This document shows, in pieces, positions 23,637 to 32,990 of a stretch of 39,352 nucleotides of DNA. The notes beneath the pieces were generated by a model. That model was not told where the DNA came from, made no database searches, and saw nothing but the letters and a program-made list of their open reading frames with translations. The position numbers and the translations under genes were made by a program. Source of the stretch: Clostridia bacterium (GTDB lineage Bacteria > Bacillota > Clostridia > Oscillospirales > QAKW01); assembly GCA_017937065.1 (NCBI GenBank), contig JAGBEI010000029.1, forward strand, positions 1-39,352. The letters are read 5' to 3'. Each line of letters begins with the position of its first letter. Positions within the stretch are counted from its first letter, which is position 1.

Positions 23637-25838
23637 ATGGATAAATTAATCGGAAAAACCATAAACGACAGATATATTATAACTGAAATAATCGGTGTCG
23701 GCGGCATGGCGGTGGTTTATAAGGCGTTTGACAAGGTGGTTAACAGAGTGGTTGCCGTCAAGGTTTTGAAGGAAGAATTCATGTCCGACGCGCAGTTCAG
23801 ACGCAGGTTTACTAACGAGTCAAAGGCAATAACCATGCTCTCTCAGAATAATATCGTTGACGTTTACGATGTGTGCCTTGAGGGCGATATGATGTACCTT
23901 GTCATGGAATACATAGACGGGGTGACGCTTAAAGAGTATCTTGATAAAGTAAAGGTACTTGACTGGCATGAGGCGGCTTTTTATATAAAGCAGATACTCA
24001 AGGCTATGTCTCATGCACATGAGCGCGGAATTGTGCACAGAGATATAAAGCCGCACAATATCATGCTTCTGCGCGACGGCACGATAAAGGTTACGGACTT
24101 TGGAATAGCTAAGCTGTCAAAGTTTGAAACGCAGACCATTACGGATAAGGCAATAGGTTCTGTACATTATATAAGTCCTGAGCAGGCAAGCGGTGACCGT
24201 ACCGATGAAAAAACTGATATATACGCCGTAGGTGTTATGCTGTACGAGATGATTACAGGTACGCTTCCGTTTGTGGCAGACAGCGCTGTATCTGTTGCTC
24301 TTATGCAGGTACAGGCACAGCCGAAGCTGCCGAGAGAGATTAACGACAGCATACCGGAGGGCATTGAAGAGATAACAATAAAAGCCATGATGAAAGACCC
24401 GGCTTTAAGATATTCTTCGGCATCGGCAATGTTTAACGATATAGTCAGCGTTGAGGAAAATCCCGACACTGTTTTCGGCTATCTCAGCGCCGCCCCGGCT
24501 GTTGCTGACGATCAGCTGTCGGAAGATAATTCTCCGACAAGATTTGTAGACATTAACAGTATTGAATCAGCTGATGAAATCGGTGAATTTGTATCCGACG
24601 ACGCTATCGATGTCGAGAGTGAAGAAGCACAGGAGGGGGACGAAACGGAATCTAAATTCAAGGAAATTTGGCTGCCTATTATCTGCGGCGTCGGTTCTGC
24701 CTTGCTTATTATTGCGCTCGTCGTCGTAGGTATCGTATATTTTCCGGAGTTAAAAAACAGCGTTTTCGGCGGCAACAGCGTTGTAGAAAAAGTTACGGTA
24801 GACAATTATGTAGGTCAGAATTATGACGAGGTGGAAAAAGCAAACGCAACCGGTCTTATTTTTGAAAAAACAAATATGCTCAGCACTGAACCCAAGGGTA
24901 CGATTATTTCACAGGAGCCTGTTGCAGGTGAAGAGGTAGATAAAGGCTCTGTCGTGACTTTTAAGGTCAGCATAGGAGTGGAAACAGTTCAGGTACCGGA
25001 TGTTACGAATAAATACTACGAAATTGCAATAGACGAGCTGTATGACCTTGGTATTCTTTACAAAACAAAGTATATTGCAAGCGATACAGTGAAAGAAAAT
25101 TATGTTGTAAGAACCGATCCTGCGGCGTTTACGGAAATCAAATCCGATACAAGCATTACGGTATATATCAGCTCCGGCAAGGATATAAAGACCGTTACAG
25201 TCCCCGATGTTTTGAAGAGAACGGAAGACGACGCGGTTACAAAGCTTGCTGCCGAGAGTCTTAAGGCAGATAAGCTGTACGAATATGACGAAACCGTGCC
25301 GAAAGGCTGTGTTATAAGTCAAAATCCGAACTCCGGAACAAAGCTGGACGAAGGCTCAACTGTAGAGATTACTATAAGTCTCGGACCGAAACCGGAAGAT
25401 AATACCGACACAAATCCGGACGACGGAAATACTGATAATCCCGACCAGAACCCGGATACGAACCCGGACGGAAATCAGGATAACAAACCGGATGAAACCC
25501 CCGATCAGAATCCGGATGACAATACAGGCGACGATGTGAATAATCCCGATAAAAATCCTGATGATATTCCGACGGATAACGAGCCTGTCAACCCCGACAA
25601 CAGCGATAAGGTATCATTTAAAATAACGGCTGACCTCAGTAAATTTTCAACTGAGACGAGCGTTTCGCTTACCATTTCCACAAATGATAATTCATGGAAT
25701 AAGGTTGAAACTATAACTATGGCAAACCTTGCCGGTGCAAATTATGTATACAATTCCGAAAGCGTTATGCTCAAAAAGGGAACTGTTGTCTCACTGTTTG
25801 TAAACGGTACGCTGTTTGAAAAATATACTGTCAGCTGA
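23637..25838 (+). CDS. prkC: PASTA-domain Ser/Thr protein kinase (PrkC/PknB type)
   Basis: 733 residues. The cytoplasmic kinase domain (about 10-270) has the glycine loop IGVGGMAVVYKAF, K42, catalytic HRDIKPHN (D136) and TDFGIAK. One membrane segment lies at about 346-370. Outside are three PASTA repeats (about 382-447, 448-514, 515-584), which sense muropeptides or lipid II in this family. An Asp/Asn/Pro-rich linker (about 585-655) with many NPD repeats and a final beta-rich segment of about 75 residues follow. AGGAGG precedes the ATG. rsgA and rpe, frequently next in relatives, are missing; nusB follows after 11 bases. Confidence 0.96.
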   Translation: MDKLIGKTINDRYIITEIIGVGGMAVVYKAFDKVVNRVVAVKVLKEEFMSDAQFRRRFTNESKAITMLSQNNIVDVYDVCLEGDMMYLVMEYIDGVTLKEYLDKVKVLDWHEAAFYIKQILKAMSHAHERGIVHRDIKPHNIMLLRDGTIKVTDFGIAKLSKFETQTITDKAIGSVHYISPEQASGDRTDEKTDIYAVGVMLYEMITGTLPFVADSAVSVALMQVQAQPKLPREINDSIPEGIEEITIKAMMKDPALRYSSASAMFNDIVSVEENPDTVFGYLSAAPAVADDQLSEDNSPTRFVDINSIESADEIGEFVSDDAIDVESEEAQEGDETESKFKEIWLPIICGVGSALLIIALVVVGIVYFPELKNSVFGGNSVVEKVTVDNYVGQNYDEVEKANATGLIFEKTNMLSTEPKGTIISQEPVAGEEVDKGSVVTFKVSIGVETVQVPDVTNKYYEIAIDELYDLGILYKTKYIASDTVKENYVVRTDPAAFTEIKSDTSITVYISSGKDIKTVTVPDVLKRTEDDAVTKLAAESLKADKLYEYDETVPKGCVISQNPNSGTKLDEGSTVEITISLGPKPEDNTDTNPDDGNTDNPDQNPDTNPDGNQDNKPDETPDQNPDDNTGDDVNNPDKNPDDIPTDNEPVNPDNSDKVSFKITADLSKFSTETSVSLTISTNDNSWNKVETITMANLAGANYVYNSESVMLKKGTVVSLFVNGTLFEKYTVS

Positions 25839-25849
25839 TTGGAGAGACA

Positions 25850-26242
25850 ATGAACAGAACGCAGGAGCGAAAAATTGCATTTGAGATTATCTTTACTTTT
25901 CCTTTCAGGATTGATAAAAGTATTGATGAAATTATCGAAAGTTATTCCGACTATTATGAGTCGGAATCTCTTTCCGATTACATAGTAGGTACAGTGCGCG
26001 GTGTATATGAAAATCTTGACGAAATTGACGAAAAAATAAAATGCAGCATTAAATCGAGGAGATTTGAACGTCTTGATAATGTATGTCTTGCCGCAATGCG
26101 CCTTGCGGTATATGAAATGCTTTACAATGACGGGGTGCCCGTTCCCGTTGCAATAAACGAAGCGATTGAGCTTACAAAGCAGTATGACGACAGTCTGGCT
26201 GCATTTGTGCACGGTAATTTGGGAATTATTGCAAAGGGTTAA
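25850..26242 (+). CDS. nusB: Transcription antitermination factor NusB
   Basis: 130 residues, all-helical and of normal length. The RNA-binding N-terminus is RTQERKIAFEIIFTF. The conserved end includes RLDNVCLAAMRLAVYEM and VAINEAIELTKQYDD, then FVHGNLG. NusB with NusE binds boxA RNA and supports rRNA transcription. GGAGAG lies upstream. The stop is one base before the next ATG, which suggests coupling to the TsaD-like gene. Confidence 0.94.
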   Translation: MNRTQERKIAFEIIFTFPFRIDKSIDEIIESYSDYYESESLSDYIVGTVRGVYENLDEIDEKIKCSIKSRRFERLDNVCLAAMRLAVYEMLYNDGVPVPVAINEAIELTKQYDDSLAAFVHGNLGIIAKG

Positions 26243-26243
26243 T

Positions 26244-27182
26244 ATGAGCAGAATACTGGCATTTGATACAAGTAATTATACAACCTCGGCTTGCGTTTAT
26301 GATACGCAAGCCGGTATTGTATGGGAAAACCGAATAATGATTCCGGTACAAAACGGTAAGTGCGGTGTTCGTCAGAGTGATGCTGTATTTCATCATGTCA
26401 AAAACCTTGAATCACTGTTTGACGATATATTTCAGACAGATATCAACTGCATCTGTGCAAGCAGATGCCCGTCCGAGCGTGAAAACTCTTATATGCCGTG
26501 TTTTACCGTAGGTATGTCCTATGCAAAAACAATATCGTCGCTTTACGGATTGCCGATGTATTCTTATTCGCATCAAAAAAATCATATTATGGCTGCCGCT
26601 GTGACAGGCGGAGCGCAAGATATTCTGAATAATCCGTTTCTTGCTTATCATGTATCCGGAGGAACAACGGATGTTATGCTGTGTAGTCCGGATAAAGAAA
26701 TATTCAGTGTTAAAAAAATCGGCGGAAGTGCAGACATCAGCTGCGGTCAGCTGATTGACAGAACGGGTACTTTACTCGGATTTCCGTTTCCGTGCGGAAA
26801 ATATATAGAAAAATGCTCGCAAGGCAGTCTTGCGGATAATATCAAGTTTAAAATAAATGACGGTTTTTATAATTTTTCGGGCTTTCAGAATAAAGCCGAA
26901 AAGATGTATTTTGAAAATAAAAGTACGGGCGAAATATGTAATTACATATTAAGTGTTGTCTTGTCATTTATTTTAAATTCGATTGCAAGCTTCCGAAAGG
27001 TTTACGGTGAATTGCCGGTGCTTATGTCCGGCGGCGTTATGTCAAATAAACTGTTGTCAGATACAATAAAACAGAGATTGAGTGGCGTTTATTTTGCAGA
27101 GCCAAAGTATTCGCTTGATAATGCAGCGGGAATAGCTATGCTGTGCGCGGCGGAGAGAGGAGAGCTTTGTGGCAGATTCTAA
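26244..27182 (+). CDS. TsaD/Kae1-like paralogue (peptidase M22 family)
   Basis: 312 residues from ATG 26244. An upstream extension of the frame into nusB has no similarity. The start ILAFDTSNYTTSACVYD is the ASKHA nucleotide-binding phosphate-1 motif of the family. The metal-site HxxxH is H110-QKN-H114. A later glycine-rich segment (ISCGQLIDRTG) and the final LMSGGVMSN motif complete the ATP site. It is shorter and more divergent than true TsaD (about 335-345 residues), which makes t6A in tRNA with TsaB and TsaE. This may be a paralogue of unknown role. It overlaps xseA by 14 bases. Confidence 0.85.
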   Translation: MSRILAFDTSNYTTSACVYDTQAGIVWENRIMIPVQNGKCGVRQSDAVFHHVKNLESLFDDIFQTDINCICASRCPSERENSYMPCFTVGMSYAKTISSLYGLPMYSYSHQKNHIMAAAVTGGAQDILNNPFLAYHVSGGTTDVMLCSPDKEIFSVKKIGGSADISCGQLIDRTGTLLGFPFPCGKYIEKCSQGSLADNIKFKINDGFYNFSGFQNKAEKMYFENKSTGEICNYILSVVLSFILNSIASFRKVYGELPVLMSGGVMSNKLLSDTIKQRLSGVYFAEPKYSLDNAAGIAMLCAAERGELCGRF

Positions 27183-28398
27183 TGTAATTACGGTAAGCGG
27201 ACTCACAAAGTATATTAAAAGCATGCTGGAAAGTGATGTCCGTTTGCAAAACTTTACTGTATCCGGAGAAATATCCAACATGACAATTCATCGTTCGGGT
27301 CATTTGTACTTTGCAATAAAGGACGAGCTTGCCGTAATTAATGCAGTAATGTTTCGCAGCTCGGCGGCGTCTCTTGCATTTAAGCCGGAAAACGGTATGA
27401 AAATTATTGCCAAAGGGAGAATTTCGGTTTTTGAGCCGGCAGGCAGATATCAGATTGTTGTCAGTTCAATTAAAGCAGACGGCGTCGGAGATTTATATGT
27501 AGCTTTTGAACAGCTTAAGATAAAGCTGCAAAGGGAAGGGCTTTTTGACGGCTCGCATAAGCTTGCTGTTCCTAAAATACCATCTGTTATCGGAGTTATT
27601 ACTTCTCCTACGGGCGCCGCTGTCAGAGATATAATCAATGTTTTAGGCAGACGTTTTCCGTTTGCGCGAGTACTGCTGTATCCATCGTTGGTGCAGGGTG
27701 AGGACGCACCGCGTGACCTCATTCGGGCACTTTTATATTTTGAAAGAACAAAATGTGCCGATGTCATTATAATCGGTCGCGGAGGCGGATCTATCGAAGA
27801 TCTGTGGGCATTTAATGACGAGCAGCTTGCAAGAACGATTTACAATATGACGGTACCTGTTATCTCGGCTGTCGGTCATGAAATTGATTTTACAATCTGT
27901 GACTTTGTTGCGGATATGCGCGCGCCTACGCCATCTGCCGCCGCCGAACTTGCTGTACCTGACACCACTGATATGCTTCAAAAATTCTCAAATGTAAATA
28001 AGCGCATTATATCTATACTTGAACATCGACTTGAGTTTTTTTATCATAAATATGAATCTTTGAAAAATTCACGGATTTTTACTGCCTGTGAATTTTTCAC
28101 CCAAAGACATCAGCTTCTGCTTGACCATGCTTTTGAAAGACTTTTTTCAGCTATGTCGCTGAAAATTAATAAGGCGGACGCACAATTCAGCACTCTTGCC
28201 GCAAAGCTGGACGCACTAAGTCCTCTTAAAATAATGAGCAGGGGATATCTGCTTGCAGAGAATGAATCGGGCAGTGTACTGAAAAGTATCGAGGATGTAA
28301 ATATCGGACAGGATATATATATCAGAATGTGCGACGGTAAAGCGAAATGTACAGTAAACTCAACAGCAAAAGGTGAGGATAAGAATAATGGAAAATAA
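27169..28398 (+). CDS. xseA: Exodeoxyribonuclease VII large subunit
   Basis: 409 residues starting at GTG 27169 after GGAGAG. An N-terminal OB fold (about 1-105) includes NFTVSGEISNM and GHLYFAIKD. The catalytic core has IGVITSPTGAAVRDI, then GRGGGSIEDLWAFNDE and SAVGHEIDFTICDFVAD. A coiled-coil follows, and the closing segment contains PLKIMSRGYLLA. It forms Exo VII with XseB and degrades single-stranded DNA. It overlaps its neighbours on both sides. Confidence 0.97.
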   Translation: MADSNVITVSGLTKYIKSMLESDVRLQNFTVSGEISNMTIHRSGHLYFAIKDELAVINAVMFRSSAASLAFKPENGMKIIAKGRISVFEPAGRYQIVVSSIKADGVGDLYVAFEQLKIKLQREGLFDGSHKLAVPKIPSVIGVITSPTGAAVRDIINVLGRRFPFARVLLYPSLVQGEDAPRDLIRALLYFERTKCADVIIIGRGGGSIEDLWAFNDEQLARTIYNMTVPVISAVGHEIDFTICDFVADMRAPTPSAAAELAVPDTTDMLQKFSNVNKRIISILEHRLEFFYHKYESLKNSRIFTACEFFTQRHQLLLDHAFERLFSAMSLKINKADAQFSTLAAKLDALSPLKIMSRGYLLAENESGSVLKSIEDVNIGQDIYIRMCDGKAKCTVNSTAKGEDKNNGK

Positions 28399-28618
28399 TA
28401 TTACTTTTGAAGAGAGCCTTGCAAGGCTCGAAAAAATCGTGCGTCAGCTTGAGGACGGAGATGTTACGCTTGACGATTCGGTAAAGCTGTTCGAAGAGGG
28501 GATAAAGCTGTCGGGAATATGCTCTGAGTATTTAAAAAATGCACAGCAAAAGGTTGAAATTTTAATGGAAAACGGAACCGATACACCCGATGTCAAAGAT
28601 TTCAAAGCAAATGAATAA
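28388..28618 (+). CDS. xseB: Exodeoxyribonuclease VII small subunit
   Basis: 76 residues, normal size. The family signature FEESLARLEKIVRQLEDGD is at residues 6-24, followed by LDDSVKLFEEGIKLSG. ATG 28388 is preceded by GTGAGG. It forms the two-helix subunit that wraps the XseA coiled coil. It overlaps xseA by 11 bases and ispA by 8. Confidence 0.95.
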   Translation: MENNITFEESLARLEKIVRQLEDGDVTLDDSVKLFEEGIKLSGICSEYLKNAQQKVEILMENGTDTPDVKDFKANE

Positions 28619-29477
28619 ATATATCGGTTTAACAGAAAACATATCATCACGGCTTGAGGAGCTTACGCGTTATAAAAGCTGCAGTTATGAAACTCTTTTG
28701 GAGGCTGAGCGTTATTCGGTAACGGCAGGCGGCAAGCATCTTCGCGGGCTTATTCTGATTGAAACGGCAAAGCTCGGCGGTGCAAAAGCTGATACGGCGC
28801 TGGATTTTGCATGTGCTCTGGAAATGGTACATACATACTCGCTTATTCACGATGACCTTCCCGAAATGGATAATGACGAGCTTCGGCGCGGAAAACCAAC
28901 ATGCCATGTCAAATTCGGTGCCGATATTGCATTGCTGGCGGGTGATGCTCTTTTGACAAAAGCGTTTTCGGTGATTGCATCCAACATCTTCTTTTCCGAA
29001 CGAAAAAAGTCAGAATGCATCCGTATACTGGCGGATGCCTGCGGCGAGCACGGTATGCTTGCGGGACAGGCAATCGACAAACTGAGTGAAAATAAAAAAA
29101 TTGATTTTGACAGTCTTTGCGAGCTTCATTCCAAAAAAACGGCATATATGTTCTGTGCCGCTGTTCAAATGGGCTGCTTGCTCGGCGATGTTTCAGCCGA
29201 AACCGAAAAAGAGCTTTTAAAAGTCATGAGCAGTCTCGGTCTCGCATTTCAGATAAAAGACGATATTCTCGATGTTACATCCGAAAGCAGTGTTATCGGA
29301 AAACCCGTAAAAAGCGATGAAAAGTCATTGAAATCCACTTTTGTCAGCTTGCTTGGTATAGATAAATCACGCGAGCTGCTTGAAAACATATCAAGCGATA
29401 TTAAAAGCAATCCGATTATTGTCGAGTGCCCGTTTTTTGCCGAGCTTACAGATTTTTTTGTAAACAGAACTATATAA
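28611..29477 (+). CDS. ispA: Polyprenyl (farnesyl/geranyl) diphosphate synthase
   Basis: 288 residues from ATG 28611; an earlier ATG at 28590 would add seven residues and neither has a clear ribosome site. The first Asp-rich motif is HDDLPEMDND and the second is KDDILD. GGKHLRG near residue 41 binds isopentenyl diphosphate. The spacing matches the FPP/GGPP synthase group. It condenses C5 units for quinones, undecaprenyl phosphate and similar lipids. Dxs, the first enzyme of the precursor pathway, is the next gene. Confidence 0.95.
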   Translation: MNKYIGLTENISSRLEELTRYKSCSYETLLEAERYSVTAGGKHLRGLILIETAKLGGAKADTALDFACALEMVHTYSLIHDDLPEMDNDELRRGKPTCHVKFGADIALLAGDALLTKAFSVIASNIFFSERKKSECIRILADACGEHGMLAGQAIDKLSENKKIDFDSLCELHSKKTAYMFCAAVQMGCLLGDVSAETEKELLKVMSSLGLAFQIKDDILDVTSESSVIGKPVKSDEKSLKSTFVSLLGIDKSRELLENISSDIKSNPIIVECPFFAELTDFFVNRTI

Positions 29478-29492
29478 GAATGATTAAGTAAA

Positions 29493-31346
29493 ATGGAATT
29501 TCGTATACTGGAAAATTTAACATCTCCCGATGATTTGAAAAATATGTCCTCTGACAATTTGAAAATTCTTTCGGACGAGCTGCGTGAGGCGCTTATTCTC
29601 AATGTTTCAAGCACAGGAGGACATCTGGCGAGTAATCTGGGTGTCGTCGAGCTTACTATTGCCATACATAAGGTCTTTTCCTCGCCTGCGGATCAAATTA
29701 TATTTGATGTGGGACATCAGTGCTATGTACACAAAATGCTCACGGGGCGCTATAGCCGGTTCAGTACTCTCAGACAGAAGGACGGACTGTCCGGCTTTCC
29801 CAATCCGGAGGAAAGCGAGCATGATATATTTAAGACCGGTCACAGCTCTACCTCTATTTCATCTGCACTCGGTCTTGTTTATGCTAAAAGTCTTTTAGGT
29901 GATGACAATTCTTCCGTTGTAGCTGTAATCGGCGACGGCTCAATGACAGGCGGACTTGCTTACGAGGGGCTGAACAATGCAGGAAGCTCGGAAAAAAATC
30001 TTATTGTCATCTTAAATGACAATAAAATGAGCATTTCAAAAAATGTCGGCGCCATTTCAAAGACCTTAACGCGTCTGAGGAGCAAAAGCGGATATTTCCG
30101 GTTTAAGGACGTACTCGGCAGTACGCTTGTTAAAATTCCCTATATAGGCAAGCCGGTTTACCGGCGGCTTAACCGCTTAAAGTCTGCGATTAAATCTTAC
30201 TTTTATTCTTCCAATATTTTTGAAAGTATGGGATTTAAATATATAGGTCCCATTGACGGGCACAATATTGACCTTTTGACACGCGTTCTTGCCCGCGCGA
30301 AGTCCCTGAAGCGTCCTGTTCTTGTTCATGTTAATACAAAAAAGGGAAAAGGCTACACCTTTGCTGAAAGCAAGCCGCGCGAATTCCACGGTGTGGGCGA
30401 ATTTGATATAGGTACCGGAAATACGAATCAAAGTGCTCAGCTGTCGTTTACCGACGCATTCGGAAAGGCTCTTGTATCTCTTGCGGAGAATAATGACAGA
30501 ATATGCGCAATAACAGCAGCAATGGGACCAAGCTGCGGTCTATCCTGCTTCAAGTCTAAATTCCCGAAACGATACTTTGATGTCGGAATTGCCGAGCAGC
30601 ATGCCGTCACATTCGCGGGCGGTCTTGCAAAAAACGGATTTCTGCCCGTATTTGCGGTATATTCTACGTTTTTGCAAAGAGCGTATGACCAAATTATACA
30701 TGACGTATCACTTCAGAATCTGAAAGTGATTTTCGCAGTGGACAGAGCCGGTATTGTAGGCGATGACGGAGAGACGCATCAGGGACTTTTCGATATACCG
30801 ATGCTGCTGCCGATACCGAATATAGTTATCTTCTCGCCATCTACCGGTACTGAGCTTTCTGTTATGCTCGAAAGGGCAGTGAATAGCGAAACTAAGTCAT
30901 GCGTAATTAGATATCCGCGCGGAAATTGTATAGAATATACAGATCTCCCGTTTAAAAATGCACAGAGGGACTGGGATATCCTTGCAAACGGTTATGAAAC
31001 TGTTGTAATATCATACGGGCGCGAAATTACGGATGTGCTGACAGCGGCATCCGGAGAAAAGGTTGATATAATAAAGCTCAATGTCATTAATGCTTTTGGA
31101 AAAAGTCTTTTATCAGCACTGCTGAAATATAAAAATATAGTTTTTGCAGAGGAATGCTACTATATCGGCGGTGTGGGTATGCTGTTGCAGACTGAGCTTG
31201 ACGGTTGCGGCTTTAAAGGTAATTTTTACAATATTTCTATTAAAAATCGGTTTATAAAACATGCCGCGCCTAAATCCGTGAAAGAAGACTGCGGATTGGA
31301 CAGCAATTCACTAAGGCGTTTTATATCCGAAATTACGGAACATTAA
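29493..31346 (+). CDS. dxs: 1-Deoxy-D-xylulose-5-phosphate synthase
   Basis: 617 residues, full length. The thiamine diphosphate motif is G-D-G-S-M-T-G-G followed by N-D-N-K-M-S-I-S. N-terminal GGHLASNLG and DVGHQCYVHKMLTGR are conserved substrate and cofactor loops. The transketolase-like pyrimidine domain contains GIAEQHAVTFAGG and DRAGIVGDDGETHQG. It makes DXP from pyruvate and glyceraldehyde 3-phosphate, the entry to the MEP isoprenoid route. It lies 15 bases after ispA with a weak ribosome site, which may limit expression. Confidence 0.97.
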   Translation: MEFRILENLTSPDDLKNMSSDNLKILSDELREALILNVSSTGGHLASNLGVVELTIAIHKVFSSPADQIIFDVGHQCYVHKMLTGRYSRFSTLRQKDGLSGFPNPEESEHDIFKTGHSSTSISSALGLVYAKSLLGDDNSSVVAVIGDGSMTGGLAYEGLNNAGSSEKNLIVILNDNKMSISKNVGAISKTLTRLRSKSGYFRFKDVLGSTLVKIPYIGKPVYRRLNRLKSAIKSYFYSSNIFESMGFKYIGPIDGHNIDLLTRVLARAKSLKRPVLVHVNTKKGKGYTFAESKPREFHGVGEFDIGTGNTNQSAQLSFTDAFGKALVSLAENNDRICAITAAMGPSCGLSCFKSKFPKRYFDVGIAEQHAVTFAGGLAKNGFLPVFAVYSTFLQRAYDQIIHDVSLQNLKVIFAVDRAGIVGDDGETHQGLFDIPMLLPIPNIVIFSPSTGTELSVMLERAVNSETKSCVIRYPRGNCIEYTDLPFKNAQRDWDILANGYETVVISYGREITDVLTAASGEKVDIIKLNVINAFGKSLLSALLKYKNIVFAEECYYIGGVGMLLQTELDGCGFKGNFYNISIKNRFIKHAAPKSVKEDCGLDSNSLRRFISEITEH

Positions 31347-31347
31347 A

Positions 31348-32127
31348 ATGCGTCTTGATGTTTATCTTGTTAAAGAAAAGTACTGTGAAAGCAGAAATAA
31401 ATCGGCAGCTCTTATTTGCTCAGGCAGCATTTATGTAAACGGTATTTGTGTTACAAAGCCGTCGTACACTGTAAGTCAGTATGATTTAATAACAGTAAAT
31501 TCGGCTGAAAAGCAATATGTTGCACGCTCGGCAAAAAAACTGCTGACGGCAATAAAGAGTTTTACAGTAGATTTCACCGGTAAAACAGCGGTTGATCTCG
31601 GTGCGTCAACCGGCGGATTTTGTCAGGTTATGCTTGAAAACGGTGCTGAAAAGGTATATGCTGTTGATATAGGTACAAATCAGCTTCACCACACGCTTAA
31701 ATCAGATAACCGCATCGTCAGTTTGGAAAATACAAACGCAAGGTATCTGAAGAAATCCAAGTTTTCCGAGGAAATAGATATTATTACGTGTGACCTTTCT
31801 TTTATATCGTTGCGATGTATTCTTCCGGCTGCGTTTGAAATTCTGCGTCCGGGCGGAGAGCTTATATGTCTTGTAAAGCCGCAGTTTGAGGTTGGCCCCG
31901 GTTTTGTCGGGAAAAACGGTGTGGTCAGAGATAAAAAACTGCATGTAAAGGCTGTGTGCGGTATATCTGATTTTGCACGTTCACTGGGATTGTGTGTAAA
32001 GGATATCTGCTTTTCAGATCTTGCAGGTGAAAGCGGCAATATGGAGTATTTGCTGTATATGCAAAAAGTCTCAGGCAGCAGCATATCAGACGAGTTTATA
32101 GAGAGCAGAATACGTGAGGTAAAATGA
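31348..32127 (+). CDS. tlyA: TlyA-family rRNA methyltransferase / hemolysin-like protein
   Basis: 259 residues. An N-terminal S4 RNA-binding domain (about 1-60) begins MRLDVYLVKE. A Rossmann methyltransferase with SAM motif AVDLGASTGGFCQVML (about 80) follows. The C-terminal half has DLSFISLR and L-V-K-P-Q-F-E-V, typical of TlyA. In mycobacteria TlyA 2'-O-methylates 16S and 23S rRNA. It follows dxs after one base and overlaps nadK by four, the common Firmicutes order. Confidence 0.95.
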   Translation: MRLDVYLVKEKYCESRNKSAALICSGSIYVNGICVTKPSYTVSQYDLITVNSAEKQYVARSAKKLLTAIKSFTVDFTGKTAVDLGASTGGFCQVMLENGAEKVYAVDIGTNQLHHTLKSDNRIVSLENTNARYLKKSKFSEEIDIITCDLSFISLRCILPAAFEILRPGGELICLVKPQFEVGPGFVGKNGVVRDKKLHVKAVCGISDFARSLGLCVKDICFSDLAGESGNMEYLLYMQKVSGSSISDEFIESRIREVK

Positions 32128-32990
32128 AAAATATCGGTATTATAGTAAACAATAAAAAAGACCCGAAATTCAAAAATTTCAAGTATGTCGCAAGAATTAT
32201 AAAGGACAGCGGCTTCTGTCCGTTCGTGTCAAACGAGTACAGCGGCATTTTCCCCGAACGTGATTACATAAAAACAACGCTTGAGGATATGTTTAAAAAA
32301 TGCTCTATGGTCATTGCACTCGGCGGCGACGGAACTTTTTTGAACGTTGCCGACCTGGCGGTGAGGTATGATGTGGCGCTTTTGGGTGTAAATCTCGGGA
32401 CTCTCGGTTATTTGGCACAGATAGACAGAACCGAAATAGACAGAATACCGGAAATACTGAAAAGTAATCTTTCATTCCAAAAACGGATGATGCTCAGTGC
32501 CTCTGTATACCGAGATAATAAAAAAATATACGAATACAGCGCGCTAAACGACGTTGTTGTAACAAGAAGTGCCGTCTTGAAACCCGTAAGTATTGATTTA
32601 TACGGGGAGAGCGGAATAATTGCTGATTATTTTTGCGACGGTCTTATTTTTTCGACACCGACAGGGTCGTCTGCTTATTCATTGAGCGTAGGAGGCCCGA
32701 TAATGGATCCCACAATGGAAGCAATTCTTGTCTCTGCAATTTCTCCGCATACGCTGTCCTCTCATTCACTCGTTTTCAATGCGGACAAAAAGCTGGAATG
32801 TAAGGTCAGCTCATCAAAGAATAATAATTCGCTTATAAGCGTTGACGGCAGACATGTATTTTTTATTCAGAACAGCGATCGCGTCGTCATACATAAAAAC
32901 AATAAATATCTGCGGCTTGTTCAGCTGTCCGACTGTGATTTTTACACGGTACTTAAAAATAAATTCAGCTCCAGAGGTAAACGAAGATGA
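32124..32990 (+). CDS. nadK: NAD kinase
   Basis: 288 residues. The diagnostic GGDGT motif appears in ALGGDGTFLNVA (about 68), followed by GVNLGTLGYLA. The NAD-binding ALNDVVVTR and TPTGSSAYSLSVGGP segments follow. It phosphorylates NAD to NADP. GTGAGG precedes the ATG, which overlaps the tlyA stop (ATGA), and its own stop overlaps argR the same way. Confidence 0.97.
   Translation: MKNIGIIVNNKKDPKFKNFKYVARIIKDSGFCPFVSNEYSGIFPERDYIKTTLEDMFKKCSMVIALGGDGTFLNVADLAVRYDVALLGVNLGTLGYLAQIDRTEIDRIPEILKSNLSFQKRMMLSASVYRDNKKIYEYSALNDVVVTRSAVLKPVSIDLYGESGIIADYFCDGLIFSTPTGSSAYSLSVGGPIMDPTMEAILVSAISPHTLSSHSLVFNADKKLECKVSSSKNNNSLISVDGRHVFFIQNSDRVVIHKNNKYLRLVQLSDCDFYTVLKNKFSSRGKRR

Noticed and set aside
25384..25612. 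Repetitive NPD-coding DNA in prkC as a tandem repeat or frameshift artefact
   Set aside because: The frame stays open through it and continues into a well-formed C-terminal segment. The repeats are imperfect and coding.
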